From JAEZAA01 sp964514485 (GTDB lineage Bacteria > Pseudomonadota > Gammaproteobacteria > Pseudomonadales > Oleiphilaceae), in the NCBI GenBank assembly GCA_964514485.1, contig CAZEWG010000019.1:1-45294 (forward strand): a DNA stretch of 45,294 nucleotides, in the 5' to 3' direction. Below the pieces are notes generated by a model. That model did no database searches. It saw only the letters and a program-made list of their open reading frames with translations, and was not told the DNA's origin. Of this stretch, positions 1-7,699 are shown piece by piece. Position 1 is the first letter of the stretch, and the number at the start of each line of letters is the position of its first letter. A program made the position numbers and the translations under genes.

Positions 1-120
1 GCCGAGGAGCACCTGATCCCGCTCATGGTGGCAGCGGGTGCCGCCGGGGATTCGCGGGGTCGGCGCACATTTTCAGACCGGGTGATGGAAGTCACCCTGT
101 CGGGCTTTCAGTTTGGTTAA
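1..120 (+). CDS. C-terminal end of a DODA-type extradiol ring-opening dioxygenase (partial)
   Basis: The frame is open from base 1 to a TAA at 118-120 and encodes the last 39 residues of a protein whose start lies outside the window. The peptide begins AEEHLIPLMVAAGAAG and ends LSGFQFG, which resembles the C-terminus of LigB/YgiD-like (4,5-DOPA dioxygenase extradiol) proteins: an EEHLxPL motif followed by a short linker and a final hydrophobic strand ending in FG. Such enzymes are cytosolic, non-heme metal-dependent aromatic ring-opening oxygenases. The cytochrome b561 gene starts 15 bases after the stop, so the two may be co-transcribed. No active-site residue is in view, so the assignment rests on the tail alone. 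Confidence 0.7.
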   Translation, partial: AEEHLIPLMVAAGAAGDSRGRRTFSDRVMEVTLSGFQFG

Positions 121-135
121 ACAAAGGAGAAAACC

Positions 136-657
136 ATGCTTCATGATACTCCCGCCCGGTATGGCACCATTTCCAAATTCCTGCACTGGTCGATGTCGCT
201 GCTGTTTCTCTGGCAGCTCCTGAAGCTAGGGGATCGCATCAACGATGGCGAGCACTGGATCGGCCAGACCCTGGTTCCTTTTCATGGCTCCATCGGGCTG
301 ATCCTGCTGGTGATGATTGTGCTGCGTATTGTCTGGTCTTTGAAACAGAGAAACCAACGGCCACCCTATGAACCCGCTACTGCTTGGCTGGCCAAAATCG
401 GTCATTTCGGTCTGTATGTGATGATGGTCCTGATGCCGGTGAGTGCCATCCTGCTGATGATCGGCAAGGGCTACGGCCTGAAATTCTTCGGCATGCAACT
501 GGTGGCCCGAGGCCCGGAGATCCCCTGGGCAGCCAGCCTCGGTGAGTTTCACTCTCCCTTGGCCTGGATCACCCTGTTCCTGATTCTCGGCCATATCGGC
601 GCGGCCCTGTTCCACCGCTTCGTCAAACGTGACGACGTTATGCAGCGGATGCTGTAA
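136..657 (+). CDS. Cytochrome b561 (CybB-type di-heme membrane protein)
   Basis: 173 residues with four predicted membrane segments, the normal size for bacterial cytochrome b561. The opening RYGTISKFLHWSM is typical of the family. Candidate heme-b ligands are His17, His50 (in PFHG), His139 and His153 (in LGHIGAALFHRF). Family members pass electrons between quinol and periplasmic or membrane acceptors; E. coli CybB has been described as a superoxide:ubiquinone oxidoreductase. The ATG at 136 follows an AAGGAGA ribosome-binding site at the right distance. It follows a dioxygenase tail by 15 bases and is followed by a strong hairpin. The physiological partner cannot be read from the sequence. 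Confidence 0.9.
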   Translation: MLHDTPARYGTISKFLHWSMSLLFLWQLLKLGDRINDGEHWIGQTLVPFHGSIGLILLVMIVLRIVWSLKQRNQRPPYEPATAWLAKIGHFGLYVMMVLMPVSAILLMIGKGYGLKFFGMQLVARGPEIPWAASLGEFHSPLAWITLFLILGHIGAALFHRFVKRDDVMQRML

Positions 658-994
658 CCCTTCCCCCCCAGCGCTTGCCCTGCCCTCCAGCAAAGAGTGG
701 GGCAAGCGCTACCTGGCGAAAACCGCTTAGCGCTGGCAACCGGTGCCGGCGACATTGCCGTTTCTCCACCGTCTCTTACAAAACTCTTCAGCAACTCACA
801 TCATTCCGACCTACAATAGAAAACTTTTATTTCGGATCGGCATCTGTCGTGCCTGAGGGTCGCGAAGCCCCACCCGTTCCCCCTACCTCTTGCCGGTCAC
901 CGGCACGGCGGGTGTGCTGGGCCTGACCTTCCGGCCACGGACTACCTTGCGCCTTATCCGTTGGATACTAACCCTTGCAACACAGGACAGCATC
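658..994. other. Intergenic region between cytochrome b561 and the MFS gene
   Basis: No credible gene. It holds a strong hairpin just after the cytochrome gene (670-710) and a TACAAT hexamer at 812-817 that could be a -10 element for the transporter, although no good -35 sequence lies ahead of it. The reading frame of the transporter is open from 890, but that extension is GC-rich with no family similarity. Confidence 0.5.
670..710 (+). terminator. Hairpin after cytochrome b561
   Basis: AGCGCTTGCCC at 670-680 pairs perfectly with GGGCAAGCGCT at 700-710 (11 bp, 19-base loop). It lies 12 bases after the cytochrome b561 stop. There is no T-run, so it is either a weak terminator or a 3' stabiliser. 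Confidence 0.5.
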
Positions 995-2311
995 ATGAGC
1001 GCCTCCCCGTCGCGGGCCGGTCTGGTGAATTCGCCACGCCGAGTCTTATTTGCCAGTTTAAGTGGCACCACGATTGAGTTCTTCGATTTCTACATTTACG
1101 CCACTGCGGCGGTTCTGGTCTTTCCCCAGCTGTTTTTCCCCTCGTCATCCCCTACCGCGGCCATGCTGCAGTCGCTCGCCACCTTTGCCATTGCGTTTTT
1201 TGCCCGCCCTATCGGCTCTGCCCTGTTCGGCCACTTTGGTGACCGTATCGGACGCAAGGCCACGCTGGTGGCGGCGTTGCTGACCATGGGCATTTCCACC
1301 GTCGTGATCGGTTTGCTGCCGACCTATGAAAGCATTGGCACCTGGGCGCCGCTGCTGCTGGCCCTGTGTCGCTTTGGCCAAGGCTTGGGCCTGGGGGGCG
1401 AATGGGGTGGTGCGGTGCTGCTCGCCACCGAAAACGCGCCGCCCGGCAAACGGGCCTGGTATGGCATGTTCCCGCAGTTGGGGGCACCGCTTGGCTTTCT
1501 GTTGTCCGGTGGCACCTTCCTGATTCTGGGAGCCACCCTGACCACCGAGGACTTCTTCAGCTATGGCTGGCGGATTCCCTTTATCATCAGTGCCATCCTG
1601 GTTCTGCTCGGCCTTTATGTGCGGCTGAAAATTGCCGAAACGCCGGAATTCCAGAAGGTTCTGGAAAAAGATGAGCGGGTGAAGCTGCCCATCGCAAGCC
1701 TGTTCCGCGACCATGGCCGGCCGCTGCTGTTGGGCACCTTCGCCAGTCTGGCAACCTTTGTGCTGTTTTACCTGATGACCGTCTTTGCCCTGAGCTGGGG
1801 CACCACGGCCCTGGGCTATTCCCGCCCGGAGTTTTTGAGCTTGCAGCTGATCGCCGTGCTGTTTTTCGGTTTGACCATTCCTGTTGCAGCGGTGTTTGCT
1901 GACCGTTACGGACGGCGCCGCACCATGATTCTGGTCTCTGCGGTGATTGGCCTGTTCGGGCTGGTCCTGGCGCCCATGTTCGGTTCCGGCAGCATGCTGG
2001 AAGTGGCGGTGTTTCTCTGTGTCGGTCTGGCCCTGATGGGTTTGACCTATGGCCCGATCGGCACCTTGCTGGCGGAAATGTTTCCACCGGAGGTGCGCTA
2101 TACCGGCGCTTCCATGACCTTTAACCTGGGCAGCATTGTGGGTGCCTCCCTGGCGCCCTACATCGCCACTTGGCTGGCCACCAACCATGGACTCCAGTAT
2201 GTCGGCTATTACCTGACCCTGGCTGCGCTGATCACTGTGGTGGCCCTGGTTTTGGCCGGCAATCGCGAAGGCGAAGTGGCACCTCAGCCAACTGCCAAAC
2301 CCCACGCTTAA
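995..2311 (+). CDS. MFS transporter, metabolite:proton symporter (MHS) type
   Basis: 438 residues and about 12 membrane segments. The start SPRRVLFASLSGTTIEFFDFYIYATAA and the loop-2 motif GHFGDRIGRKATL (then DRYGRRRTM in the second half) are hallmarks of the MHS subfamily, which includes ShiA- and ProP-like importers of organic acids and zwitterions. The substrate is not predictable; dicarboxylates, aromatic acids and compatible solutes are all possible. I chose the ATG at 995 because the protein then begins directly ahead of the first membrane helix; upstream in-frame codons give an atypical arginine- and threonine-rich leader. A perfect hairpin terminator follows, so the gene is probably monocistronic. 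Confidence 0.85.
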   Translation: MSASPSRAGLVNSPRRVLFASLSGTTIEFFDFYIYATAAVLVFPQLFFPSSSPTAAMLQSLATFAIAFFARPIGSALFGHFGDRIGRKATLVAALLTMGISTVVIGLLPTYESIGTWAPLLLALCRFGQGLGLGGEWGGAVLLATENAPPGKRAWYGMFPQLGAPLGFLLSGGTFLILGATLTTEDFFSYGWRIPFIISAILVLLGLYVRLKIAETPEFQKVLEKDERVKLPIASLFRDHGRPLLLGTFASLATFVLFYLMTVFALSWGTTALGYSRPEFLSLQLIAVLFFGLTIPVAAVFADRYGRRRTMILVSAVIGLFGLVLAPMFGSGSMLEVAVFLCVGLALMGLTYGPIGTLLAEMFPPEVRYTGASMTFNLGSIVGASLAPYIATWLATNHGLQYVGYYLTLAALITVVALVLAGNREGEVAPQPTAKPHA

Positions 2312-2323
2312 TCTCCGCTGTAC

Positions 2324-2350
2324 CGGGAGCCCGTTGGGCTCCCGATCTCT
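2324..2350 (+). terminator. Rho-independent terminator after the MFS gene
   Basis: CGGGAGCCC (2324-2332) and GGGCTCCCG (2336-2344) form a perfect 9-bp stem with a 3-base loop, followed by a T-rich ATCTCTTT stretch. It lies 12 bases after the transporter stop. Confidence 0.75.
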
Positions 2351-2613
2351 TTCCCGCCCCTGTTTTCTGACCCATAACAACCCGAGACATCAGAAAGCCT
2401 CTCGAAACAGAGCGGTTGGTAATGGCTTACAAGTCAGATATGATCAGCGCCGCGCTGGCAAGCATCCGTTCTGCCAGCCCCTAGCCGGTTCAAAACCGCA
2501 ACTAAAACCGTGCCCTCCGGGCCACCGCTAGCATCTCACCGAACCTTTCAGTGTCTGGCTTTGCGCACTGGCGTGATTTGCTGGCAAACAGATCCCCAGT
2601 AGTAGGAGTTATT

Positions 2614-3366
2614 ATGGATCGTTGCAAACTCGCCGCCCTTTCCTGTGCCTTTGCCGCTGCCTTACCCGCCGCTTCTCTGGCTGAAACCCTCTTCAGCGAT
2701 ACCAGCCTGAGCCTGCTGTATGGCAGTGAATACGAGGTGGGTGAAGAAGACCGGATTGTGGCAACCCTGGAGCACGTCAGCGCCCACAACTGGGGTGACC
2801 TGTTTTTCTTCGTTGATCGCCTGCATCACAAATCCAGCGACAACGCACAGAGCATCAAAGAAACCTACGGTGAAGTTTCACCCCGCCTGAGCCTCAGCTA
2901 CCTGACTGGCGCAAACCTCAGTGCCGGCCCCATCAAGGATGTCTACCTGGCAGCCACCTACGAGTTCAATGCGGCCAACTATGAGGGCGCCGACTTCAGT
3001 AACTATCTGTACGGCTTTGGGCTGGATTGGGACGTGCCCGGCTTCAACTATGTACAGACCCAGTTCTACTACGCCAACAATGAGCTCCAGGATGATGACC
3101 TGCAATTCACTCTGGTGTGGGGCCTGCCCTTCTCCCTGGGTTCCAATCTGTTCCTGTTCGACGGCTTTATCGACTGGTCCAGCGCCGAATCCCATGCGTC
3201 TGATTTTCACTTCAACCCGCAGTTGAAGCTGGATGTGGGCAACTATTTCAACAACCCTGGCAAGGTCTATGTGGGAATCGAATATTCCTACTGGCGCAAC
3301 AAGTTTGGCCTGAGAAACTTCGATAATGAAAACCTGGTCAACGCCCTGGTGAAAGTGCACTGGTAA
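2614..3366 (+). CDS. OmpK/Tsx-like nucleoside-channel family outer-membrane protein
   Basis: 250 residues with a cleavable signal peptide (MDRCKLAALS, hydrophobic core, cleavage near SLA-ET) and alternating aromatic beta-strand patterning ending in VNALVKVHW, with an aromatic C-terminal residue as expected for a BAM-inserted barrel. The spacing of motifs such as LEHVSAHNWGDLFFFVDR and YVGIEYSYWRNKFG matches the OmpK/Channel_Tsx family of small 12-strand outer-membrane channels. The role is probably uptake of nucleosides or small solutes, but substrates vary. The ATG at 2614 has a TAGGAG ribosome-binding site 6-7 bases upstream and gives a proper signal peptide; an upstream in-frame ATG at 2551 would bury it. 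Convergent with the DGC gene. Confidence 0.85.
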   Translation: MDRCKLAALSCAFAAALPAASLAETLFSDTSLSLLYGSEYEVGEEDRIVATLEHVSAHNWGDLFFFVDRLHHKSSDNAQSIKETYGEVSPRLSLSYLTGANLSAGPIKDVYLAATYEFNAANYEGADFSNYLYGFGLDWDVPGFNYVQTQFYYANNELQDDDLQFTLVWGLPFSLGSNLFLFDGFIDWSSAESHASDFHFNPQLKLDVGNYFNNPGKVYVGIEYSYWRNKFGLRNFDNENLVNALVKVHW

Positions 3367-3454
3367 GGCGTTACCTTGGGACAGAGGGGCTTGGTGTGTG
3401 CCTGCTCCTCTTCCTGCTTTGCTTGACGCGCTTTATGACTCCGTCCTGGTCTGT

Positions 3455-3829
3455 TCAGGCCGTCGATCCCAACTTTTGGGCCAGCCCCGCCACTTCCTGA
3501 AGAATCTGTTCCGCCTGCTCAGGGTCAAAATCCTGATGCTTACGCTTTTTCACCCCATAATCATGCAGCTGCACATGCTCATCCGGCACAATGCCGTGGC
3601 GCTTCAGGCAGTTCTTGGCACACTCCATGGGGCAGCCATCCAGCACCAGCATGGGACGTCCGGACTTGGCCGTTTTCACCAATGCGGGCACGTCTCCCCC
3701 GACCCCGGCAATACAGGACATTTCCGCCAACTCCATGCGGTCCAGTCGCAAGGCCAGATGGTTACTGAGTTGGGCGGCACTGGAACAACCGGAGCAGGAA
3801 TAAACCAACGGAAGAGGCTTGTTGGACAT
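3455..3829 (-). CDS. DGC-domain putative zinc-binding protein
   Basis: 124 residues, soluble and cysteine-rich. Visible motifs are Cys12-x2-Cys15, Cys39 (MSCIAG), the family-naming Asp64-Gly65-Cys66 triplet, and Cys70 and Cys74 (CPMECAKNC), which define the DGC-domain family of presumed metal-binding proteins. No biochemical function is established. Members recur near denitrification and NO-response genes, as here just downstream of the NO reductase. The start has a strong AAGGAGG site, 8 bases ahead of the ATG at 3829. A terminator-like hairpin separates it from norB, so it may have its own promoter or depend on read-through. I infer a role in metal or Fe-S homeostasis under nitrosative stress, but the sequence does not prove it. 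Confidence 0.8.
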   Translation of the reverse strand: MSNKPLPLVYSCSGCSSAAQLSNHLALRLDRMELAEMSCIAGVGGDVPALVKTAKSGRPMLVLDGCPMECAKNCLKRHGIVPDEHVQLHDYGVKKRKHQDFDPEQAEQILQEVAGLAQKLGSTA

Positions 3830-3864
3830 GGGATACCTCCTTAAAGAATGGGTCTGACTTCAAA

Positions 3865-3891
3865 TAAAAAAGGGTGGGCATCAAGCCCACC
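3865..3891 (-). terminator. Terminator downstream of norB
   Basis: On the minus strand, GGTGGGC and GCCCACC (plus coordinates 3873-3879 and 3885-3891) form a 7-bp stem with a 5-base loop followed by a T-run (A-run at plus 3865-3871). It lies between the end of norB and the DGC gene. Confidence 0.7.
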
Positions 3892-3919
3892 AAGTCGCTC
3901 CTACAGCAATAGTTAGGGA

Positions 3920-3939
3920 GCCCCGGTCCTCGCCGGGGC
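3920..3939. other. Short GC hairpin at the 3' end of norB
   Basis: GCCCCGG (3920-3926) and CCGGGGC (3933-3939) form a perfect 7-bp stem immediately after the norB stop and ahead of the likelier terminator. It could stabilise the norB mRNA 3' end. Confidence 0.4.
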
Positions 3940-3947
3940 AGATTCAG

Positions 3948-6227
3948 TTAGACCTTCGCATCCTGAGCAATGGCTTCCGGCTCGGGTGCGTCGGTTTTCT
4001 TGCCTTTAACCAGGCGGAAGGCGAACCAGGCCAGATAGCAGATGCCGACGGCGAACACGATGTCTCCCGGCACCCGCAGCCATACCAAACCTTCCATGAT
4101 GGGGTTGTGGATGAACTCAGCAGAGCGAGCATACCAGAGGCCTTCGGAAACGCTCGCCCAGGCTTGATAGATACCCGCCGGGATCAGCGCCATGAACACC
4201 ATCATGGCCAGACCAATATTCAGCGTCCAGAACATGGGTTTGAGCAGCTTGTCGTCCCAGTTGGCACGCAGGGTCATGCCACGCAGGCAGAACAGCATCA
4301 GACCAAGACCCAGCATACCGTAGACTCCGAACAGGGCGGCGTGACCATGGCCAGCCGTCAGGTTCAGGCCTTGCACGTAGTACAGGGAGATCGGCGGGTT
4401 GATGGCAAAGCCCAGCAAGCCCGCACCCACCACGTTCCAGAAGCCCACGGCGATGAAGCAGAGGATGGCCCATTTGTAGGTCTGCAACCAGGGCGCAGCC
4501 TTACTACGTTCATAGTTGCGATAGGCCTCGATACCGATCAGGGCCAGCGGCACGACTTCCAGGGCGGAGAACATGGCACCAATGGCGATCACCGAGGTCG
4601 GAGTGCCGGTGAAGTACAGGTGGTGCAAGGTTCCCAGGATACCGCCGAACAGGAACACGATGGTCTCCAGTACGATGGCGCTATTGGCAGTGGCCGAGTG
4701 GATCAGGCCCAGGCGGCTGAACAGCAGGGCAATGACCGCGGTGGCAAAGACTTCAAAGAAACCTTCTACCCACAAGTGAACCAGCCACCATCTCCAGTAT
4801 TCGATCATGGAGTAGTGAGTGTGTTGTCCCCACATCAGGGAAGAGGCGTAGAACAGACCGATACAGACGGCGGCCAGGAACACCATGGCAATCAGGCCAC
4901 GGCTTTCAGACGGTTTTTTCAGTGCCGGCCAGAGCGCGCGGCCCATCAGCAGCAGCCAGAACATCAGGCCGATGAACAGCAGGATCTGCCAGAAACGTCC
5001 CATGGTGGTGAATTCCAGACCTTGGCTGCCGAACCAGAAGCTGAAGTCGACGCCCTGCTTTTGCAAAGTGCCCAGCCAGCCAAAGGCGGTGGAGCCCACC
5101 ACGACGAAGATCAGCGCCCAGAACAGTACATCCACACCCAGCTTCTGGTATTTCGGCTCATGACCGGACAGCAGCGGAGAAATGTAAAGACCGGTGGCCA
5201 GCCAGGCCGTGGCAATCCAGAGAATCGCAAACTGGGTATGCATGGTTCGGCTGACGCTATAGGGAAGAATATCCACCAAGGGGATACCGAACAGGCTATG
5301 GCCTTCCACCGCATAGTGGGCGGTCAGGATTCCCAGCCCGACCTGGGCCAGAATCAAGCCGATCACCACCCAGAAATACTTTCTGGTGGCCCGCATGGAC
5401 GCGGTCGGCTTCATGCTGAACAGAGGATCGGAAACAGGCGGCTTGGGATCAGCTTCTTCCCGTTGTTTGCCGTGGAAGAAGACCATCGCCGCAATACCGG
5501 CAATCAGCAGAATGATACTGGCCATGGACCAAAGCCCATTGCCTGCGGTCGGGGCGTTACCCACCAGCGGCTCATGGGGCCAGTTGTTGGTATAGGTCAG
5601 ATTGGTTTCGCCGGGGCGATCAGTAGTGGCAGACCAGGCAGACCAGAAGAAAAACCCGGTCAAGGCGTGGCGATCGTCACTGTTGGGCAGTGAGTCATGG
5701 GCCATCGCATACTGCTCGCGCAGCTCATTGAAGACAGGGTCGTTGCCAAACAGGCTGTTGTAATGGGCGGCCACCTCGCGAATCGCTTCGGCCCGCAGAT
5801 CGCTGACCACCAAGGTGTCGGTTTCGGCATCATAGCGGTTGGTGCGCATTTCCTGCTTGAGCAGTGCGCCAATTTCCGCCTGCTGCCCTACCCCCAACGT
5901 CTCAAAGGACTGCTGGTAGTGGTATTGCGCCAGCTTTTCCCGCAGAGCCAAGGCTTCACGGTGCAGCCAGTCGGCAGACCAGTCCGGCGCCAGGTAAGCA
6001 CCATGGCCCCAGACCGAGCCGACCTGCTGTCCGCCCGCTGATAGCCAGGCCCGCTGGCCATATTGGATTTCTGAACCGGTATACAGTAACTCACCAGAGT
6101 CGCTGACGACCGTTTTGGCGATCGGCGGCGCCGCCTGATAGATCTCCGTGCCGACCCATCCCAGAGCGGCAAATGAGAAGAAGCAAATTATGGCAAGCCA
6201 TCGCCATAGTTTTTTGGATGATTGCAT
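3948..6227 (-). CDS. norB: Quinol-dependent nitric oxide reductase (single-subunit qNor)
   Basis: 759 residues, the length of single-chain qNor, which reduces two NO to N2O at a heme b3/non-heme iron centre using quinol in the cytoplasmic membrane. The first ~240 residues form an anchored periplasmic domain without a CxxCH heme site, as expected for qNor rather than the heme-c-linked cNor. By comparison with NorB, His330 and His629 should bind low-spin heme b, His627 heme b3, and His484, His535 and His536 with Glu488 (HLWVEG) the non-heme iron. The ATG at 6227 has GGAGG eight bases upstream. The upstream region carries NsrR-type operators and a half FNR site. There is no norC neighbour, consistent with qNor. 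Confidence 0.95.
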   Translation of the reverse strand: MQSSKKLWRWLAIICFFSFAALGWVGTEIYQAAPPIAKTVVSDSGELLYTGSEIQYGQRAWLSAGGQQVGSVWGHGAYLAPDWSADWLHREALALREKLAQYHYQQSFETLGVGQQAEIGALLKQEMRTNRYDAETDTLVVSDLRAEAIREVAAHYNSLFGNDPVFNELREQYAMAHDSLPNSDDRHALTGFFFWSAWSATTDRPGETNLTYTNNWPHEPLVGNAPTAGNGLWSMASIILLIAGIAAMVFFHGKQREEADPKPPVSDPLFSMKPTASMRATRKYFWVVIGLILAQVGLGILTAHYAVEGHSLFGIPLVDILPYSVSRTMHTQFAILWIATAWLATGLYISPLLSGHEPKYQKLGVDVLFWALIFVVVGSTAFGWLGTLQKQGVDFSFWFGSQGLEFTTMGRFWQILLFIGLMFWLLLMGRALWPALKKPSESRGLIAMVFLAAVCIGLFYASSLMWGQHTHYSMIEYWRWWLVHLWVEGFFEVFATAVIALLFSRLGLIHSATANSAIVLETIVFLFGGILGTLHHLYFTGTPTSVIAIGAMFSALEVVPLALIGIEAYRNYERSKAAPWLQTYKWAILCFIAVGFWNVVGAGLLGFAINPPISLYYVQGLNLTAGHGHAALFGVYGMLGLGLMLFCLRGMTLRANWDDKLLKPMFWTLNIGLAMMVFMALIPAGIYQAWASVSEGLWYARSAEFIHNPIMEGLVWLRVPGDIVFAVGICYLAWFAFRLVKGKKTDAPEPEAIAQDAKV

Positions 6228-6291
6228 GGCATCAGCCTCCAGCAGGTCATTGAGAAAAAGCGGCTGACTCTCTCAATTCGGCAGCAGCTTT

Positions 6292-6314
6292 AAAGTGCAT
6301 TTTAGTTACACCTT
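6292..6314 (-). promoter_or_regulatory. Degenerate second NsrR-like site upstream of norB
   Basis: AAAGTGCATTT and AGTTACACCTT separated by one base give the same 11-1-11 geometry as the stronger site next to it, with GTG in place of the ATG core. It is offset by 26 bases centre to centre from that site. It may be a weaker secondary operator or coincidence. Confidence 0.35.
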
Positions 6315-6317
6315 TTA

Positions 6318-6340
6318 AAGATGCAAGCAAAATACATCTA
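6318..6340 (-). promoter_or_regulatory. NsrR-type operator upstream of norB
   Basis: Half-sites AAGATGCAAGC and AAATACATCTA, separated by one base, closely match the known NsrR consensus (an inverted AAGATGYATTT pair with 1-bp spacing). It lies about 90-115 bases upstream of the norB start, between a candidate FNR half-site and the gene, where a bound repressor would block RNA polymerase. An nsrR gene is present in this window at 21680. Confidence 0.7.
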
Positions 6341-6343
6341 AAT

Positions 6344-6357
6344 TTGATCAAGCTCAG
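6344..6357 (-). promoter_or_regulatory. Partial FNR/DNR-type box upstream of norB
   Basis: TTGAT followed by four bases and CTCAG: one half matches the anaerobox TTGAT-N4-ATCAA perfectly, the other at 3 of 5 positions. Its position just upstream of the NsrR-type operator suits an activator site, but the match is weak. Confidence 0.3.
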
Positions 6358-6400
6358 ATTGTGGCTTTCCGAAACAGAATCCTGAGGAGGGGGAGCAGAA

Positions 6401-7108
6401 TCAGATCGACTCTTTCACCAGCAGCCGTTTGATGTGGTCAATGGCTTTCATGGGGTTCAGCCCTTTGGGGCAGACCCAGGTGCAGTTCTGGATATTACGG
6501 CAGCGGAACACGCTGAAAGGGTCCTGCAAGTCAGCCAGACGTTCGTGGATCGCCGTATCCCGCGTGTCGGAGATAAAGCGCCAGGCCTGTAACAAGCCCG
6601 CCGGCCCCACATAACGCTCCGGATTCCACCACCAGGACGGGCAAGCCGAGGTGCAGCAGGCACAGAGGATACATTCGTAGTAGCCATCCAGTTTTTGTCG
6701 GTCTTCGATAGACTGCAGCCGTTCGATTGTCGGCTCGGGGGTGTCGTTGATCAGATAAGGTTTGATGCGTTCATACTGCTTGTAGAACAAGCTCAGATCC
6801 ACCACCAGGTCCCGGATCACCGGCATGCCAGGCAGGGGCCTCAAGACCAAGGTGTCCTTGTTCCCCAACACCTCACTGACCCGGGTGATGCAGGCGAGAC
6901 CATTTTTGCCATTGATGTTCATGCCGTCGGAGCCGCACACCCCTTCCCGACAGGAGCGCCGGAAAGTCAGGCTCTGATCCAGAGTTTTGAGGTATTCCAG
7001 GGCATCCAGCACCATGCGGTCACGAAAGGCTTCATCCAGCCGAAACGATTGCATGGAAGGCTGGCTGTCCTGCTCCGGATGATAACGGTAGATCTGCACC
7101 TTGATCAT
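6401..7108 (-). CDS. sdhB: Orphan SdhB-like iron-sulfur subunit (succinate dehydrogenase/fumarate reductase family)
   Basis: 235 residues with every cluster ligand of an SdhB protein: Cys53, Cys58, Asp61 and Cys73 for [2Fe-2S]; Cys146, Cys149, Cys152 and Cys213 for [4Fe-4S]; Cys156, Cys203 and Cys209 for [3Fe-4S]. It would therefore be expected to conduct electrons between a flavoprotein and a quinone site. No sdhC, sdhD or sdhA lies beside it; its neighbours are norB and, divergently, a hemerythrin gene. I chose the ATG at 7108 because an AAGGAGG sits 7 bases ahead; an upstream in-frame ATG at 7129 lacks this. It could be a paralogue that swaps into complex II under denitrifying conditions, or the only copy displaced from its operon; the window cannot tell. 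Confidence 0.85.
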   Translation of the reverse strand: MIKVQIYRYHPEQDSQPSMQSFRLDEAFRDRMVLDALEYLKTLDQSLTFRRSCREGVCGSDGMNINGKNGLACITRVSEVLGNKDTLVLRPLPGMPVIRDLVVDLSLFYKQYERIKPYLINDTPEPTIERLQSIEDRQKLDGYYECILCACCTSACPSWWWNPERYVGPAGLLQAWRFISDTRDTAIHERLADLQDPFSVFRCRNIQNCTWVCPKGLNPMKAIDHIKRLLVKESI

Positions 7109-7186
7109 GAGCGGCCTCCTTCCACTCATCTTACAGTCCTCGATCCTCCCGAACCGATTTAGCCGAGCTGCTGATGATCCTATGCG

Positions 7187-7216
7187 TTGACAGCTCTTTG
7201 CATAAAAATATATTTT
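7187..7216 (+). promoter_or_regulatory. Candidate sigma-70 promoter for the hemerythrin/chemoreceptor pair
   Basis: TTGACA at 7187-7192 and TATTTT at 7211-7216 with an 18-base spacer, in a strikingly A/T-rich patch within GC-rich DNA. It is 55 bases upstream of the hemerythrin start. Confidence 0.45.
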
Positions 7217-7270
7217 ATATATACATTACTTTTCGCTCCCTCCTTCCCGGATCGACTGCTGGATATTCCG

Positions 7271-7699
7271 ATGAAACGCTGTTCCCAGCTTCGCAAACTT
7301 TCCGTAGAACATCAGGCTGCCCTGAGCCTGGCCGTCCGTGTTAAACGGGCAGCAGATAGCGCCTCGGCGGATGACCTCAAGCCCTGGGTGGTCCAGATTC
7401 AGGAACGCTGGTGGTCAGAGCTGCTGCCCCATTTCCAGGCTGAGGAATCAAAGCTGATCCCCGCTCTGGAGGCCGCCGGACAGGCTGATTTGGTGGCACA
7501 GGCCATTCAGGAGCACCGGGCCATTGAGGACTTGGTGTTCGACTCGAACCTGCCCTGTCGGACTCGCCTGCGCCGGTTTGCCGATTTGCTCAGGGAGCAT
7601 GTCCGATTTGAGGAGCGGATTTTGTTTGAAACCGCCCAAACCAAACTTTCCCAGCATGAGCTCGACTTGATTCAAGCCGGCCTAAGTGACGCACCATGA
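7271..7699 (+). CDS. Hemerythrin HHE-domain protein
   Basis: 142 residues, all-helical, with the spaced carboxylate and histidine ligands of a di-iron hemerythrin: His14, His54 with Glu58 (HFQAEE), His82 (QEHRAIE), His110 with Glu114 (EHVRFEE). Bacterial hemerythrins bind O2, NO or iron; cytosolic ones act in O2 or NO sensing or in repair of iron centres. I chose the ATG at 7271 because the longer frame adds a hydrophobic leader that overlaps the promoter. The stop codon overlaps the start of the chemoreceptor gene (ATGA), so the two are translationally coupled, which suggests that hemerythrin feeds a gas or redox signal to that receptor. This link is inference. Confidence 0.85.
   Translation: MKRCSQLRKLSVEHQAALSLAVRVKRAADSASADDLKPWVVQIQERWWSELLPHFQAEESKLIPALEAAGQADLVAQAIQEHRAIEDLVFDSNLPCRTRLRRFADLLREHVRFEERILFETAQTKLSQHELDLIQAGLSDAP

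Noticed and set aside
1145..2380. Long open frame antisense to the MFS gene
   Set aside because: Gln/Gly/Arg-rich shadow of a membrane-protein gene with no recognisable domain.
4107..5693. Long open frame antisense to norB
   Set aside because: It is the shadow of norB in GC-rich DNA; its product is rich in Gln, His and Gly, has no family motif and no ribosome-binding site.
7207..7229. Possible NsrR-like site over the hemerythrin promoter
   Set aside because: The match is 7-8 of 11 in each half but arises in an A/T run where such matches are expected by chance.
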